Part shown: positions 1-9,008 of the stretch, one piece after another
How the letters are laid out: every line of letters starts with the position of its first letter
Numbering within the stretch: the first letter of the stretch is position 1
Source of the DNA: an uncultured Lachnospiraceae bacterium
Lineage (GTDB): Bacteria; Bacillota; Clostridia; Lachnospirales; Lachnospiraceae
Direction of reading: 5' to 3'
Assembly (NCBI GenBank): GCA_910578475.1
Contig: CAJTRK010000013.1
Coordinates: 31,238-95,237 of the forward strand
Length of the DNA stretch: 64,000 bases
Made by a program: the position numbers and the translations under genes
Notes under the pieces: model-generated
What the model was told of the DNA's origin: nothing
What the model saw: the letters and a program-made list of their open reading frames with translations, nothing else
Databases searched by the model: none

Positions 1-417
1 CAGTTCAGAGAAAATGTATGTTCTAATTTCTTCGTGCAGAATACGGCGGCTCTGTACCGGAACGGCAAAGTCAGCGCCCCCGTTCATAAACTCTGTGCCG
101 CGTTTAATCTGCATCCGGTGCTGCATATGAGCCAGAACAAACTTGGGCTATGGCGCATGGAAGCGGGAAATATGCAGCGTGCAAGGCGAGGCTATGTCAG
201 AAAACTTCTGCATCACGCTCAGCAGATAGATACGCATATCGCTTTTCTGACTTACGCGGGCTGCAGCGTCCGGCAGCTGAACGAAATTAAGGAAGAAGTG
301 GAAAAATATGTAAAATTTGACAGACTCATTTTACAGAAAGCTTCCGCAACGATATCCAGTAATTGCGGTGTGGGCGTTTTCGGGCTGATGTTCATCCGGA
401 AAAAAGAGAAAGAATAA
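1..417 (+). CDS. DegV family protein, C-terminal part (5' end outside window)
   Basis: The frame is open from base 1, so the start lies upstream. The visible 138 residues match the C-terminal half of DegV-family fatty-acid-binding proteins: a segment around YRNGKVSAPVHKLCAAFNLH corresponds to the family's L-x-x-G-G-R-I-S-to-KP-I region, and the end (GVGVFGLMFIRK) matches the closing glycine-rich strand that contacts the bound acyl chain. DegV proteins (FakB type) bind fatty acids for the FakA kinase in Firmicutes; the substrate here cannot be told. The K/R-rich tail after the last strand is ordinary. The first in-window start codon (GTG at 34) is internal and is not the real start. Confidence 0.7.
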   Translation, partial: QFRENVCSNFFVQNTAALYRNGKVSAPVHKLCAAFNLHPVLHMSQNKLGLWRMEAGNMQRARRGYVRKLLHHAQQIDTHIAFLTYAGCSVRQLNEIKEEVEKYVKFDRLILQKASATISSNCGVGVFGLMFIRKKEKE

Positions 418-490
418 AAGCATAGTATCTGGCGCAAGTTTGTGGTAAAATAGCTTTATCATCGTACAAAGGAGAAAATGGGGGATTCTT

Positions 491-1564
491 ATGCGGGGCA
501 GGATACTGGTCGTGGACGATGCGGAAGTGAACCGCGAACTGCTGCGGGCAATCCTTGAAGACGACTATATTGTGGATACGGCAGGAGACGGTGAAGAGGC
601 GCTGTGCATGCTGCGGGAACACCGGGAAGAAACGGCGGCGCTGCTGCTGGATTTGCAGATGCCGAAGAAGGACGGGTTCGAGGTTATCGAAGAAAGCCGA
701 AAGAACGGATGGCTGCAAAAGCTTCCGGTGCTGATTATCAGCAGCGAAAATGCCGTTGATATCGAGAATAAGTGTTTCGACATGGGAGTTTCGGATTTTA
801 TTCATAAGCCTTTTGAGGCTTCCATCGTAAAAAACAGGATTAAGAACGCGGTAGAGCTGTTCGCCTGTAAGAACCAGCTTGAACGGGAAGTGGAGCGGCA
901 GACGGAGGTGCTCAGGAAGCAGTCGCGGATTATACAGATGCAGGCCGAGCAGTTACAGGAGGCGGAAGCCTTTCATACGCTGATGATGCAGTATCGGTGT
1001 GCGATTATGGAAGTGGAAACGAAATTGAAGGTATTGAACGAGGCTTTTTCACGGCAGTATAAAAGAAACCCGTTCGAATCCATTAAAAGCAGGCTGAAAA
1101 CATCGGAGAGCATTTATGAGAAATTAAGCCGGAAAGGACATCCGGTCACACTTGAAAATATAGAAGAGAAACTGGCGGATGTGGCGGGAATCCGGGTAAT
1201 CTGTTCTTTCCCGGACGACATTTACCGGCTGGCAAAGCTTTTGATTGGGCAGGATGATATCATTTTATTAAAAGAAAAAGATTACATTAAGAATCCGAAA
1301 TCCAACGGTTATCGGAGCCTTCATCTGATTATCAGTATTCCGATTTTTTTATCCAATGAGAAAAAATATATGAAAGCGGAAGTGCAGTTTCGCACAATTG
1401 CGATGGATTTCTGGGCCAGTCTGGAGCATAAACTGAAATATAAAAAAAGCGTGGATAACGCGGAAGAAATTGTGAAGCAGCTCAAAGTCTGTGCGGATTC
1501 CATAGAAATATTGGACTATCAGATGCAGGATATTCGCGATAAAATCGACCGACATTCGGACTGA
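491..1564 (+). CDS. Response regulator receiver domain fused to a RelQ-type (p)ppGpp synthetase
   Basis: 357 aa. Residues about 1-125 form a receiver domain: acidic pair D9/D10, phospho-acceptor D54 in LLLDLQMPKKDGFEV, the SS of IISSE and the lysine of IHKPF. A helical linker (about 130-185, likely coiled coil) leads to a small alarmone synthetase domain (about 190-345) with its ATP-binding segment IKSRLKTSESIYEKL, the DVAGIRVICSF strand, the GTP-contacting loop YIKNPKSNGYRSLHL and the EVQFRTIAMDFWASLEHKLKY helix typical of RelQ/YjbM enzymes. All catalytic-looking motifs are intact. No hydrolase domain is present. The inferred role is phosphorylation-controlled (p)ppGpp synthesis; no kinase lies beside it. 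Start ATG 491 follows GGGGGA at 480-485. An extended -10-like TGgTAAAAT lies at 443-451. The domain fusion is unusual; standard SAS proteins are about 210-260 aa without a receiver. Confidence 0.9.
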   Translation: MRGRILVVDDAEVNRELLRAILEDDYIVDTAGDGEEALCMLREHREETAALLLDLQMPKKDGFEVIEESRKNGWLQKLPVLIISSENAVDIENKCFDMGVSDFIHKPFEASIVKNRIKNAVELFACKNQLEREVERQTEVLRKQSRIIQMQAEQLQEAEAFHTLMMQYRCAIMEVETKLKVLNEAFSRQYKRNPFESIKSRLKTSESIYEKLSRKGHPVTLENIEEKLADVAGIRVICSFPDDIYRLAKLLIGQDDIILLKEKDYIKNPKSNGYRSLHLIISIPIFLSNEKKYMKAEVQFRTIAMDFWASLEHKLKYKKSVDNAEEIVKQLKVCADSIEILDYQMQDIRDKIDRHSD

Positions 1565-1613
1565 ACAGAAAGGCTTGATTAACAGAATGATATTTTTTGG
1601 AGGGAGAAAAAAA

Positions 1614-3725
1614 GTGAATATGGAGAAAAAAGGACCGCAGCGGGGCGTGAAACTGCAGCCGCTTGACATCATTGACGGATTTAAGGTGCGTCCGGGATTT
1701 TATAACAGGAATGGCGCGGCAGCGGCTCCAAACGGCGTCAGCTTTACGATTCATTCATCCGGAGCGACGAGCTGTACGTTATTGCTGTTCCGGCCGCGTG
1801 AGAAGGAACCTTACGCGAGGCTGAAATTTCCGGAAGCTTATCATATCGGAAATACTTATTCCATGCTGGTGTTTGATTTAAAAATAGAAGAGTTTGAATA
1901 CGCTTTTCAGCTGGACGGCCCCTATGATAAGGAAAAAGGTCTTCTTTTTAATAAAAATACGGTATTGTTAGACCCTTACGCGCGGGCCGTAACCGGACAG
2001 AAAGAATGGGGGGACCGGCCGGAAAGCGACGAGGGGTTTGTATATCATGCGAGAGTCGTAGAGAACAACTTTGACTGGGGCAACGTCAGGCAGCTGGAAC
2101 TTCCGATGGAAGACCTGGTAATTTACGAACTGCATGTGCGCGGATATACGAAAGACGTTTCTTCCGGCGTGTCTGCGAGAGGAACTTATGAAGGCCTGCG
2201 GCAGAAAATTCCTTATCTGAAAGACCTCGGTATCAATGCGGTGGAGCTGATGCCGATTTTTGAATTTGATGAAATGGAGAGCGCCCGGGTCGTAGACGGA
2301 GAGCAGTTATATAACTATTGGGGCTACAATACGGTCTGCTTTTTTGCGCCGAACACGAGTTACAGCTCTGTTGTGGAGCATAACCATGAGGGCGAGGAGC
2401 TCAAACGGCTGATTTATGAACTGAAGGAAAACGGCATCGAAGTCATTTTGGATGTGGTATTTAACCATACGGCGGAAGGGAACGAAGACGGGCCGAGCTT
2501 TTCTTTTAAAGGAATCGACAATAATATTTATTATATCCTGACGCCCGGCGGCGGATATTATAATTTCAGCGGGTGCGGCAATGTGCTGAACTGCAATCAT
2601 CCGACAACAAGGCGTTTCATCATCGACTGCCTGCGCTTCTGGGTAACGGAATACCGGGTAGACGGTTTCCGGTTTGATTTGGCGTCTATTCTGTCCAGGG
2701 ACTGGAACGGCGCGCCGATGGCGGAACCGCCGATTTTACATGAAATAGCCTGTGACGCGATTCTTGGAAAAGTAAAGCTGATTGCGGAAGCATGGGATGC
2801 CAGCGGATTGTATCAGGTAGGAAATTTCCCGGCCTTCAGCCGATGGTCCGAATGGAACGGCAGATACCGGGATGATATGCGGCGTTTTCTGAAAGGCGAC
2901 GCGGGGCTTGCCGGAACCGCAATTACAAGGATTACGGGTTCCGGCGATATGTACGACCGCGCCACGAGAGGGGAAGACGCGTCCGTTAATTTCCTGACCT
3001 GTCATGATGGTTTTACGCTGTACGATTTATATTCCTATAATACGAAGCACAATGAAAAGAACGGATGGAACAATACGGACGGCGACAATAACGGAAACAG
3101 CTGGAACTGCGGCGTGGAAGGAGAAACGGACAATCCGGAAATCGAAGGGCTTCGCCGCCGCATGGTGAAGAACGCTTTTGCGACGTTGATGTGCAGCAGA
3201 GGTCCAGCCATGTTTTATGCGGGGGATGAATTCTGCAATACGCAGTTCGGCAATAATAACGCATATTGCCAGGACAATCTCGTTTCCTGGCTGGACTGGA
3301 ACCGCCTGGAGGAATATCAGGAAATCCATGATTTCTTCCGCTATATGATAGCATTCAGAAAAGAACATGCCGTTCTGCGCAAATCGACCGGACCGGCCTC
3401 CTGCGGACTTCCGGAAATCAGCATTCATAACGGTTATCCGTTTAATAACCGGACGGATTACAACAGCAGACTCATCGGTGTGATGTTTGCCGGAAGGGAT
3501 GAGGCGGATACGAGAGACGATGTTATCTTTTACGGGATGAACGCCTACTGGGAACCCATTAACATGCAGCTTCCGGAACTGCCGTGCGGGAAAAAATGGA
3601 AGGTATGCGTCAATACTGCCGTTCCATATGCCGATGGACAGAGTCCGGAGCAGTTTATGAATAATACGCAGAATAACAATCTGCGTATCGAGCCCCGTAC
3701 GGTCGTCATTCTGACTGCGGAATAA
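1614..3725 (+). CDS. glgX: Glycogen debranching enzyme, isoamylase/GlgX type (GH13)
   Basis: 703 aa. Hydrolyses alpha-1,6 branches of glycogen or limit dextrins in the cytoplasm. An N-terminal CBM48-like beta domain (about 20-150) precedes the GH13 barrel. The catalytic residues are visible: nucleophile D355 in VDGFRFDLAS, acid/base E392 in LIAEAWDASG, and the transition-state Asp of CHDGFTLYD (D465); WGYNTVCFF and DVVFNHTAEG are the other GH13 regions. A C-terminal beta domain closes the protein. GTG 1614 is chosen as start because GGAGGG lies at 1599-1604, nine bases upstream; ATG 1620 is an alternative. It begins 49 bp after the alarmone synthetase gene, so the two could be co-transcribed, linking starvation signalling with reserve use (inference). 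Confidence 0.9.
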   Translation: MNMEKKGPQRGVKLQPLDIIDGFKVRPGFYNRNGAAAAPNGVSFTIHSSGATSCTLLLFRPREKEPYARLKFPEAYHIGNTYSMLVFDLKIEEFEYAFQLDGPYDKEKGLLFNKNTVLLDPYARAVTGQKEWGDRPESDEGFVYHARVVENNFDWGNVRQLELPMEDLVIYELHVRGYTKDVSSGVSARGTYEGLRQKIPYLKDLGINAVELMPIFEFDEMESARVVDGEQLYNYWGYNTVCFFAPNTSYSSVVEHNHEGEELKRLIYELKENGIEVILDVVFNHTAEGNEDGPSFSFKGIDNNIYYILTPGGGYYNFSGCGNVLNCNHPTTRRFIIDCLRFWVTEYRVDGFRFDLASILSRDWNGAPMAEPPILHEIACDAILGKVKLIAEAWDASGLYQVGNFPAFSRWSEWNGRYRDDMRRFLKGDAGLAGTAITRITGSGDMYDRATRGEDASVNFLTCHDGFTLYDLYSYNTKHNEKNGWNNTDGDNNGNSWNCGVEGETDNPEIEGLRRRMVKNAFATLMCSRGPAMFYAGDEFCNTQFGNNNAYCQDNLVSWLDWNRLEEYQEIHDFFRYMIAFRKEHAVLRKSTGPASCGLPEISIHNGYPFNNRTDYNSRLIGVMFAGRDEADTRDDVIFYGMNAYWEPINMQLPELPCGKKWKVCVNTAVPYADGQSPEQFMNNTQNNNLRIEPRTVVILTAE

Positions 3726-3844
3726 AAGAATCCGGCGTCATGTTAAAAAAATGCTAAAAAGGATAAAAATATACGATTTTCTTTGTGGAATATTTCCTAT
3801 ATAATGAAGGTATATCAACATACCATAAGGGAGGTAGAAAAAGA

Positions 3845-4972
3845 ATGAAGAAAAAATTATTGGCAACATTGTTGTGCACAGTCATGATGATTACGGCAGC
3901 AGGCTGTGGATTACAGAAGCCGGAGACGCCTGCGGAAGATAATGCTTCCACATCGAATACGGCTGCAGCGGATACATCCGCAACGACAGACGCGGCTGCA
4001 ACAACGGACACCGCGGCTGATACAGCCACAGATACGGCAACGGCGCCTGCAGAAGACGCGATTACATTGGTATATGCAGAAGTTAATCCGTTAGATACCA
4101 TCGTTGGACAGACAGCTACCAAGTTCAAAGAGACAGTAGAAGAGATGTCCGGCGGCTCCATTATCATTGACGTTCAGGCAAGCGGTGTGCTCGGTTCCGA
4201 GAACGATGTTCTGGATACGATGTTAGGCGGCGGCGGTACAATTCAGATGTCCCGTATTTCCGCATTCGCGCTGACAAGCTACGGCGGTGAGAAGTCCATG
4301 CTTCTTTCCCTGCCTTACACATTCGTGAGCAGAGAGCATTTCTGGAATTTCGCAACATCTGATTTGGCGAGCGAGTTCCTTCTTGAGCCCCATGAGAACG
4401 GCAGCGGCGTAAGAGGATTGTTCTACGGTGAAGAAGGTTTCCGTCATTTCTTTACAGTAAACGAAATCAGCGGCATGGAGGACCTTGCAGGCATGAAACT
4501 GCGTGTGTCCAACGACCCTGTTATGAACGGTCTTGTTGAAGGCCTCGGCGCAAATCCGACAGTCGTATCTTTCGGTGAGTTATATTCCGCATTGCAGACA
4601 GGTGTTGTTGACGGTGCAGAACAGCCGATTGCAAACTACAAATCCAACGCTTTCCCGGAAGTTGCTCCGAACCTGATTCTGGACGGACATACACTGGGTG
4701 CGATTCAGGTAATCATTACCGATGAAGCATGGGATTCTCTGACAGAAGAGCAGCAGAACATCCTGGTTGAAGCGGGTAAGGTAGCTTCCCAGTTCAACCG
4801 TGAGATTTCCGAGCAGGCTGAGAATGAAGTGCTTGAGCAGTTAAAGGCTGACGGCGTAAACGTTGTAGAAGTAACAGACATTACACCGTGGCAGGATGCT
4901 TGTAAGTCCGTAATTGATGACAACATCAAAGGACAGGAAGAGCTTTATCAGAAAATCGTAGATATGCAGTAA
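3845..4972 (+). CDS. dctP: TRAP transporter substrate-binding lipoprotein DctP
   Basis: 375 aa. Extracytoplasmic solute receptor of a TRAP transporter. The N-terminus is a lipoprotein signal: MKKKLL, a hydrophobic stretch and the lipobox TAAGCG with the lipidated Cys at about residue 19-20. An Ala/Thr/Asp-rich low-complexity linker (about 30-65) follows, as expected for a membrane-tethered receptor. The DctP fold signature is clear: GLRV-like GMKLRVSNDPVMNGLVEGLG, and GELYSALQTGVVDGAEQP, which contains the conserved region contacting the ligand carboxylate. Likely ligands are uronates or other sugar acids, inferred from the nearby KdgF-like cupin. ATG 3845 has GGGAGG upstream. A TATAAT lies at 3800-3805, with no good -35. 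Codon use in the body is strongly biased, fitting high expression. First gene of dctPQM. Confidence 0.93.
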   Translation: MKKKLLATLLCTVMMITAAGCGLQKPETPAEDNASTSNTAAADTSATTDAAATTDTAADTATDTATAPAEDAITLVYAEVNPLDTIVGQTATKFKETVEEMSGGSIIIDVQASGVLGSENDVLDTMLGGGGTIQMSRISAFALTSYGGEKSMLLSLPYTFVSREHFWNFATSDLASEFLLEPHENGSGVRGLFYGEEGFRHFFTVNEISGMEDLAGMKLRVSNDPVMNGLVEGLGANPTVVSFGELYSALQTGVVDGAEQPIANYKSNAFPEVAPNLILDGHTLGAIQVIITDEAWDSLTEEQQNILVEAGKVASQFNREISEQAENEVLEQLKADGVNVVEVTDITPWQDACKSVIDDNIKGQEELYQKIVDMQ

Positions 4973-5009
4973 GATGGGGTATTAAAACATTATAATGAAA
5001 TATGAATGG

Positions 5010-5047
5010 GACTGCTGCATTTGGTGGCGTACGCCGGTGCGGCAGTC
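5010..5047 (+). promoter_or_regulatory. Intercistronic stem-loop between dctP and dctQ
   Basis: GACTGC (5010-5015) pairs with GCAGTC (5042-5047), with the palindrome GGCGTACGCC in the middle and additional pairing between. Only TTATT follows, so it is at best a leaky terminator. Its position just after the receptor gene of a TRAP operon suggests partial termination or 3'-end protection, giving more receptor than permease (inference). Confidence 0.55.
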
Positions 5048-5071
5048 TTATTGGATTATGAGGAGGTTACA

Positions 5072-5599
5072 ATGCCTGGTATTTTTGAAAAGATAGACAA
5101 GATAAGGCCGATATATGATGTGGCTGACAAAGTAGTGTTGTTTATCTGTAAGCTGTTGCTGATTGTTGATATTCTGATTACGACAATGAGCGTTATCGGC
5201 CGGTATGTTCCTTTTGTTCCGGACCCGGCATGGAGCGAGGAAGTCGTTCTTACCTGTATGTCTTATATGGCGGTATTATCGGCGGCGCTGGCGATTCGGA
5301 AAGGCTCTCATATCAGAATGACTGCCTTTGACAGATATCTTCCAAAGTGGCTGTTGAAATTTTTGGATATTTTAGCGGATATATGTGTGTTTGTGCTTGC
5401 TTTTGTCATGTTAGTCGTAGGATGGAAATATGCACAGCAGATTGGCTCAAGGGGAACTTATGTAAGTATGCCCTTTTTGTCTCGTTTCTGGATGTATTTC
5501 CCGATTCCACTGGCGGGATTCGCAATGATAATTTTTGAAATCGAAGCGCTTTACACTCACATTAAGGGAATTTTTATAAAGGAGGGAGAAAAAGCATGA
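5072..5599 (+). CDS. dctQ: TRAP transporter small permease DctQ
   Basis: 175 aa, with four predicted membrane segments (about 20-42, 58-78, 95-118, 140-162), the normal DctQ topology. The motif pattern W-S-E-E (AWSEEVVLTCMSYMAVLSAA) followed by RKGSHIRMTAFDRYLP is characteristic of the family. ATG 5072 is chosen because AGGAGG sits at 5060-5065; a longer frame upstream would run through the intercistronic stem-loop. The stop overlaps the start of dctM by 4 bp (ATGA), indicating translational coupling. It forms the membrane complex with DctM that accepts ligand from DctP and couples uptake to a Na+ gradient (family knowledge). Confidence 0.92.
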   Translation: MPGIFEKIDKIRPIYDVADKVVLFICKLLLIVDILITTMSVIGRYVPFVPDPAWSEEVVLTCMSYMAVLSAALAIRKGSHIRMTAFDRYLPKWLLKFLDILADICVFVLAFVMLVVGWKYAQQIGSRGTYVSMPFLSRFWMYFPIPLAGFAMIIFEIEALYTHIKGIFIKEGEKA

Positions 5600-6888
5600 G
5601 TCCGGAAGGAATGGCGATTTTTATTTTACTGGTTAGTTTTATTGTTATGATTTTTCTCCGGTTTCCCATTGCGTATGCGGTAGCGTTGTCATCGATGTTC
5701 TGCCTGTTATCGCAGGGATTACCGCTTACCACAATCTGTCAGCAGATGGTAAAGGGTATCAGTTCCTTTAGTTTGATGGCGGTTCCGTTCTTTATCACGA
5801 TGGGATGCCTGATGGGGTCCGGCGGTATTTCGGAAAAACTGATTGCGCTGGCGAATGCCTGTGTAGGCTGGATGACCGGCGGTATGGCTATGGTAAATAT
5901 CGTTGCGTCATATTTCTTCGGCGGTATTTCCGGTTCTGCGGCGGCAGATACGGCGTCTCTCGGAAGTATTCTGATTCCGATGATGGTAGACCAGGGATAT
6001 GACGATGATTTCTCAACGGCGGTTACGATTACCTCATCCTGTGAGGGACTCCTTGTTCCGCCAAGCCACAACATGGTTATTTATGCGATGTCCGCAGGCG
6101 GTGTATCCGTAGGAAGCCTTTTCCTGGCAGGATATGTACCGGGAGCGCTGTTGGCGATTTCGCTGATGGCAGGCTCGTACATCATCTCCAAAAAAAGAAA
6201 ATACCCTAAGGGCGATAAGTTCAGCCTGAAGAATCTTGGTAAACAGTTCCTTGTTTCTTTCTGGGCGCTGGCGGCGGTCATTATCGTTGTAGTCGGTGTC
6301 GTAGGCGGATGGTTTACGGCAACGGAATCCGCAGCGGTTGCGGTTATTTACAGTCTGATTGTCAGCGTATTTATCTATAAGGGGCTGACATGGAAGGGCG
6401 TCTGGAAAGTGCTCGGCCAGTGCGTTGATACATTGTCCATCGTACTGATACTGATATCCACTTCCAGTATTTTCGGTTATTGTCTGACCACGCTGCATGT
6501 GCCGGATTTGGCGGCAAAAGCGATTATCGGTCTGACGGATAATCCGATTATTCTGGCGCTGCTGCTGAATCTGATTCTGCTCGTGCTCGGATGTATCATG
6601 GATATGGCGCCGATTATTCTGATTGCAACGCCGATTCTGCTCCCGATTGCGACTTCCATCGGCATCGACCCGGTACAGTTCGGCATTATGATGATACTCA
6701 ACTGTGGTATCGGTCTTCTGACGCCTCCGGTTGGCGCGGTATTGTTCATCGGTTCCGCAGTCGGCAAGGTGAAGATGGAGAAGGTTGTAAAGGCGACGCT
6801 TCCTTTCTACGCGTGCATGGTTATCGTATTGCTGCTGCTGACCTTTATACCGGAAATCAGTATGTTCGTACCGAACTTGTTTAAATAA
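5596..6888 (+). CDS. dctM: TRAP transporter large permease DctM
   Basis: 430 aa, about 12 hydrophobic segments over the full length. Typical DctM sequence: RFPIAYAVALSS near the start, GGISGSAAADTASLGSILIP (conserved G-S-x-x-A-x-x-A region), LLVPPSHNMVIY, and NCGIGLLTPPVGAVLFIGSA near the end, which together form the transport core. It is translationally coupled to dctQ through the ATGA overlap at 5596-5599. Length matches the family norm of about 425-430 aa. Substrate cannot be read from the sequence. Confidence 0.94.
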   Translation: MSPEGMAIFILLVSFIVMIFLRFPIAYAVALSSMFCLLSQGLPLTTICQQMVKGISSFSLMAVPFFITMGCLMGSGGISEKLIALANACVGWMTGGMAMVNIVASYFFGGISGSAAADTASLGSILIPMMVDQGYDDDFSTAVTITSSCEGLLVPPSHNMVIYAMSAGGVSVGSLFLAGYVPGALLAISLMAGSYIISKKRKYPKGDKFSLKNLGKQFLVSFWALAAVIIVVVGVVGGWFTATESAAVAVIYSLIVSVFIYKGLTWKGVWKVLGQCVDTLSIVLILISTSSIFGYCLTTLHVPDLAAKAIIGLTDNPIILALLLNLILLVLGCIMDMAPIILIATPILLPIATSIGIDPVQFGIMMILNCGIGLLTPPVGAVLFIGSAVGKVKMEKVVKATLPFYACMVIVLLLLTFIPEISMFVPNLFK

Positions 6889-6901
6889 GGATTTGGAGCA
6901 T

Positions 6902-7378
6902 ATGAAATATCAGTTTAAAAACGAAGTGACGGCGTTAGATTTCTGGCGGCTCGTCATGCGGCGCACCTATCGTTCGACGGCGGGGGTCTGTAATCTCGTG
7001 TTTACCGTGGCCATGTTTGTGCTGGTGTATCGGTTTTTCCGTACGGCGTCGGATTTTTACAGAGGGCTGATGTTGTTTGGATGCCTGCTTTTTCCGGTCA
7101 TCCAGCCGATTATCATATACGGGCAATCCCGGAAACAGGCTGCGGCGCTGCCAAAAGGAATGGAACTTACCTTTGACGACGGCGGGCTTCATGTGAAGAC
7201 ACAGGACGCCGCTTCCGACATTCCCTGGAGCAGCATCGGAAACGTTGTAAAAGAAGCGCATATGATTGTCGTTTTTTCCGACAAGGTGCACGGATATATA
7301 CTGACGGATAAGATGCTCGGCGGACAGAAGCAGGAATTTTATGAATATGTTCTATCCAAAGCAAACTTGAAAAAATAA
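6902..7378 (+). CDS. YcxB-like membrane protein
   Basis: 158 aa. Two adjacent membrane segments (about 30-52 and 55-75) are followed by a cytoplasmic beta-rich domain (about 85-150) containing GMELTFDDGGLHVKTQ and IPWSSIGNVVKEAHMIVVF. That order, two helices then a PH-like domain with W-S-x-I-x-x-V, matches the YcxB-like family of unknown function. ATG 6902 is preferred, with AAGGA at 6887-6891; a TTG at 6893 would overlap the Shine-Dalgarno region. It starts 14 bp after dctM and is probably the last gene of that operon, since a strong hairpin follows at 7382-7424. Confidence 0.65.
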   Translation: MKYQFKNEVTALDFWRLVMRRTYRSTAGVCNLVFTVAMFVLVYRFFRTASDFYRGLMLFGCLLFPVIQPIIIYGQSRKQAAALPKGMELTFDDGGLHVKTQDAASDIPWSSIGNVVKEAHMIVVFSDKVHGYILTDKMLGGQKQEFYEYVLSKANLKK

Positions 7379-7381
7379 TGA

Positions 7382-7424
7382 CAGGCGCAGAGCCGTAGGG
7401 GAAATCTTTACGGCGCTGCGCCTG
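7382..7424 (+). terminator. Stem-loop closing the TRAP operon
   Basis: A 16-bp stem with one mismatch (7382-7397 with 7409-7424) and an 11-nt loop lies 4 bp after the YcxB-like stop. It is GC-rich but lacks a clear U tract, so intrinsic termination is likely weak; it may instead protect the 3' end. Confidence 0.45.
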
Positions 7425-7458
7425 CGTTGAATCAGAAAGGAATGGTTGTTAGCGGCAG

Positions 7459-8949
7459 ATGCGGTTAAAAAGCGGAATCAGGCAGTTTTGGCAGTCACTT
7501 GCAATAAAAAATAAACTGCTCCTGTTCACGGGGCTGGTATTTTTGATGATATTCCTTTCCGTCATCTTCAATATTTGGGTGGCGAAATTTTCGCTGTTTG
7601 ATTTTCGGGAAATCCTGGAGGAAAACGCGAGGAGCGAAGAGGCGGTCAACGCGCTGGCGGCCGAAAGCAAAGCGTTCGAGCAGTATATGAGAGGCTATGC
7701 GGGGATTTCGGATGAAGAGCTGGCGGAAGTCATGTTAAGAACGGAAAAGGCAATCGACAGCCTTTCTTTTGATTACCGCCTGATTGACGACGAACGGTAC
7801 GCCCAGACCTGGTCGATTTATAACAGCTACGAGGTATATCAGGAAGCGCGGGACGAGATATTGGAACTGAGAAGGAGCGGAAGAGAAGACATCGGTCTGT
7901 TGTATGAAGTGTATGAGATGCAGGAATACTTACAGCAATATGCCAAAAATCTTCTGATTGAGACGCTGGATGCCGGAAATATTCTGTATCAGATAAGGAT
8001 TCCAAATATTATGCGTGTTCCTTTTGTCATTATTCTCGTGGGGCTTTTGTTGTTCGGCATCATGCTGAAGCTGGTGGAAATCCTGAACAGGGATATTGTT
8101 TTGCCGGTATTACAGCTCGTGAAAGCCTCCAAACGGATTGCGGCCAATGATTTCCATGTGGAAGACGTGGAAGTGGAGAACAAAGATGAAATCGGAGAAC
8201 TGGCGGGGGCGTTTAATAAGATGAAATATGCCACGCTGGAGTATATTCTGATTCTGGAAGAGAAAAGAAAAACACTGGATTTGCTTCATAAAGAAGAGCT
8301 GGAACGTCTGGAGATGGAGAAACAGCTGGAAGCAATGCAGCTGGACCTTTTGAAAAGCCAAATCAATCCGCATTTTCTGTTCAACACGCTGAATGTAATC
8401 GGCGGCATGGCGAATCTGGAATCGGCGGAAACGACAGAAAAAATGATTATGTCGTTGAGTTCCCTGTTCCGTTATAACCTGAAAACATCGGAAAGGGAAG
8501 TCATACTTGACTGGGAGCTGACGGTTGTTCAGGATTATATTTACCTGCAGCAGATGCGTTTCGGCAGCCGGATTCGTTTTTCCATTGACTGTCCGGCCGA
8601 CAGAAAGCGGGCTGTTGTCCCGGCTTTTACGTTTCAGCCGCTTGTGGAAAATGCGGTCATTCATGGCCTTTCTTCAAAAGAAGAGGGCGGCAGAGTGTTG
8701 ATTCGCGTCTGGAAAGAAGCGGAACGGCTTTATATTACGGTGATGGATACGGGCGTCGGCATGACAGAAGCGGAGCTTGCGCAGTTGAAAGCGCGTCTGC
8801 ATGCGAAAGACGATAAACGGCGCGGTATCGGAATCGGGAATATTTACCGAAGAATTTACGCGATGTATGAAAACGGTCAAATGGACATTTACAGTAAAAA
8901 GAACGTGGGAACAATCGTGCGGATTATCATTCCCTATCTGGAAATATAG
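7459..8949 (+). CDS. YesM/LytS-type sensor histidine kinase
   Basis: 496 aa. Membrane segments at about 20-42 and 180-203 bracket a helical extracytoplasmic sensor region of about 135 residues. A HAMP domain (about 205-260, DIVLPVLQLVKASKRIAANDF) and a coiled coil follow. The His_kinase domain has QINPHFLFNTLNVIGGMA with the phospho-acceptor His, and the ATPase domain has PLVENAVIHG (N box), DTGVGM and GIGIGNIYRRI (G boxes). This class usually pairs with an AraC-type response regulator to control carbohydrate uptake; such a regulator follows 59 bp downstream, with a DctP-like protein after it. The best ribosome site is AAAGGA at 7436-7441, somewhat far from ATG 7459. Confidence 0.9.
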   Translation: MRLKSGIRQFWQSLAIKNKLLLFTGLVFLMIFLSVIFNIWVAKFSLFDFREILEENARSEEAVNALAAESKAFEQYMRGYAGISDEELAEVMLRTEKAIDSLSFDYRLIDDERYAQTWSIYNSYEVYQEARDEILELRRSGREDIGLLYEVYEMQEYLQQYAKNLLIETLDAGNILYQIRIPNIMRVPFVIILVGLLLFGIMLKLVEILNRDIVLPVLQLVKASKRIAANDFHVEDVEVENKDEIGELAGAFNKMKYATLEYILILEEKRKTLDLLHKEELERLEMEKQLEAMQLDLLKSQINPHFLFNTLNVIGGMANLESAETTEKMIMSLSSLFRYNLKTSEREVILDWELTVVQDYIYLQQMRFGSRIRFSIDCPADRKRAVVPAFTFQPLVENAVIHGLSSKEEGGRVLIRVWKEAERLYITVMDTGVGMTEAELAQLKARLHAKDDKRRGIGIGNIYRRIYAMYENGQMDIYSKKNVGTIVRIIIPYLEI

Positions 8950-9008
8950 AAACCTGTTCGGGAAGAACAGCGACGGATGCGGGAAACAGCAGGGAGGACA
9001 CAGGCGTT

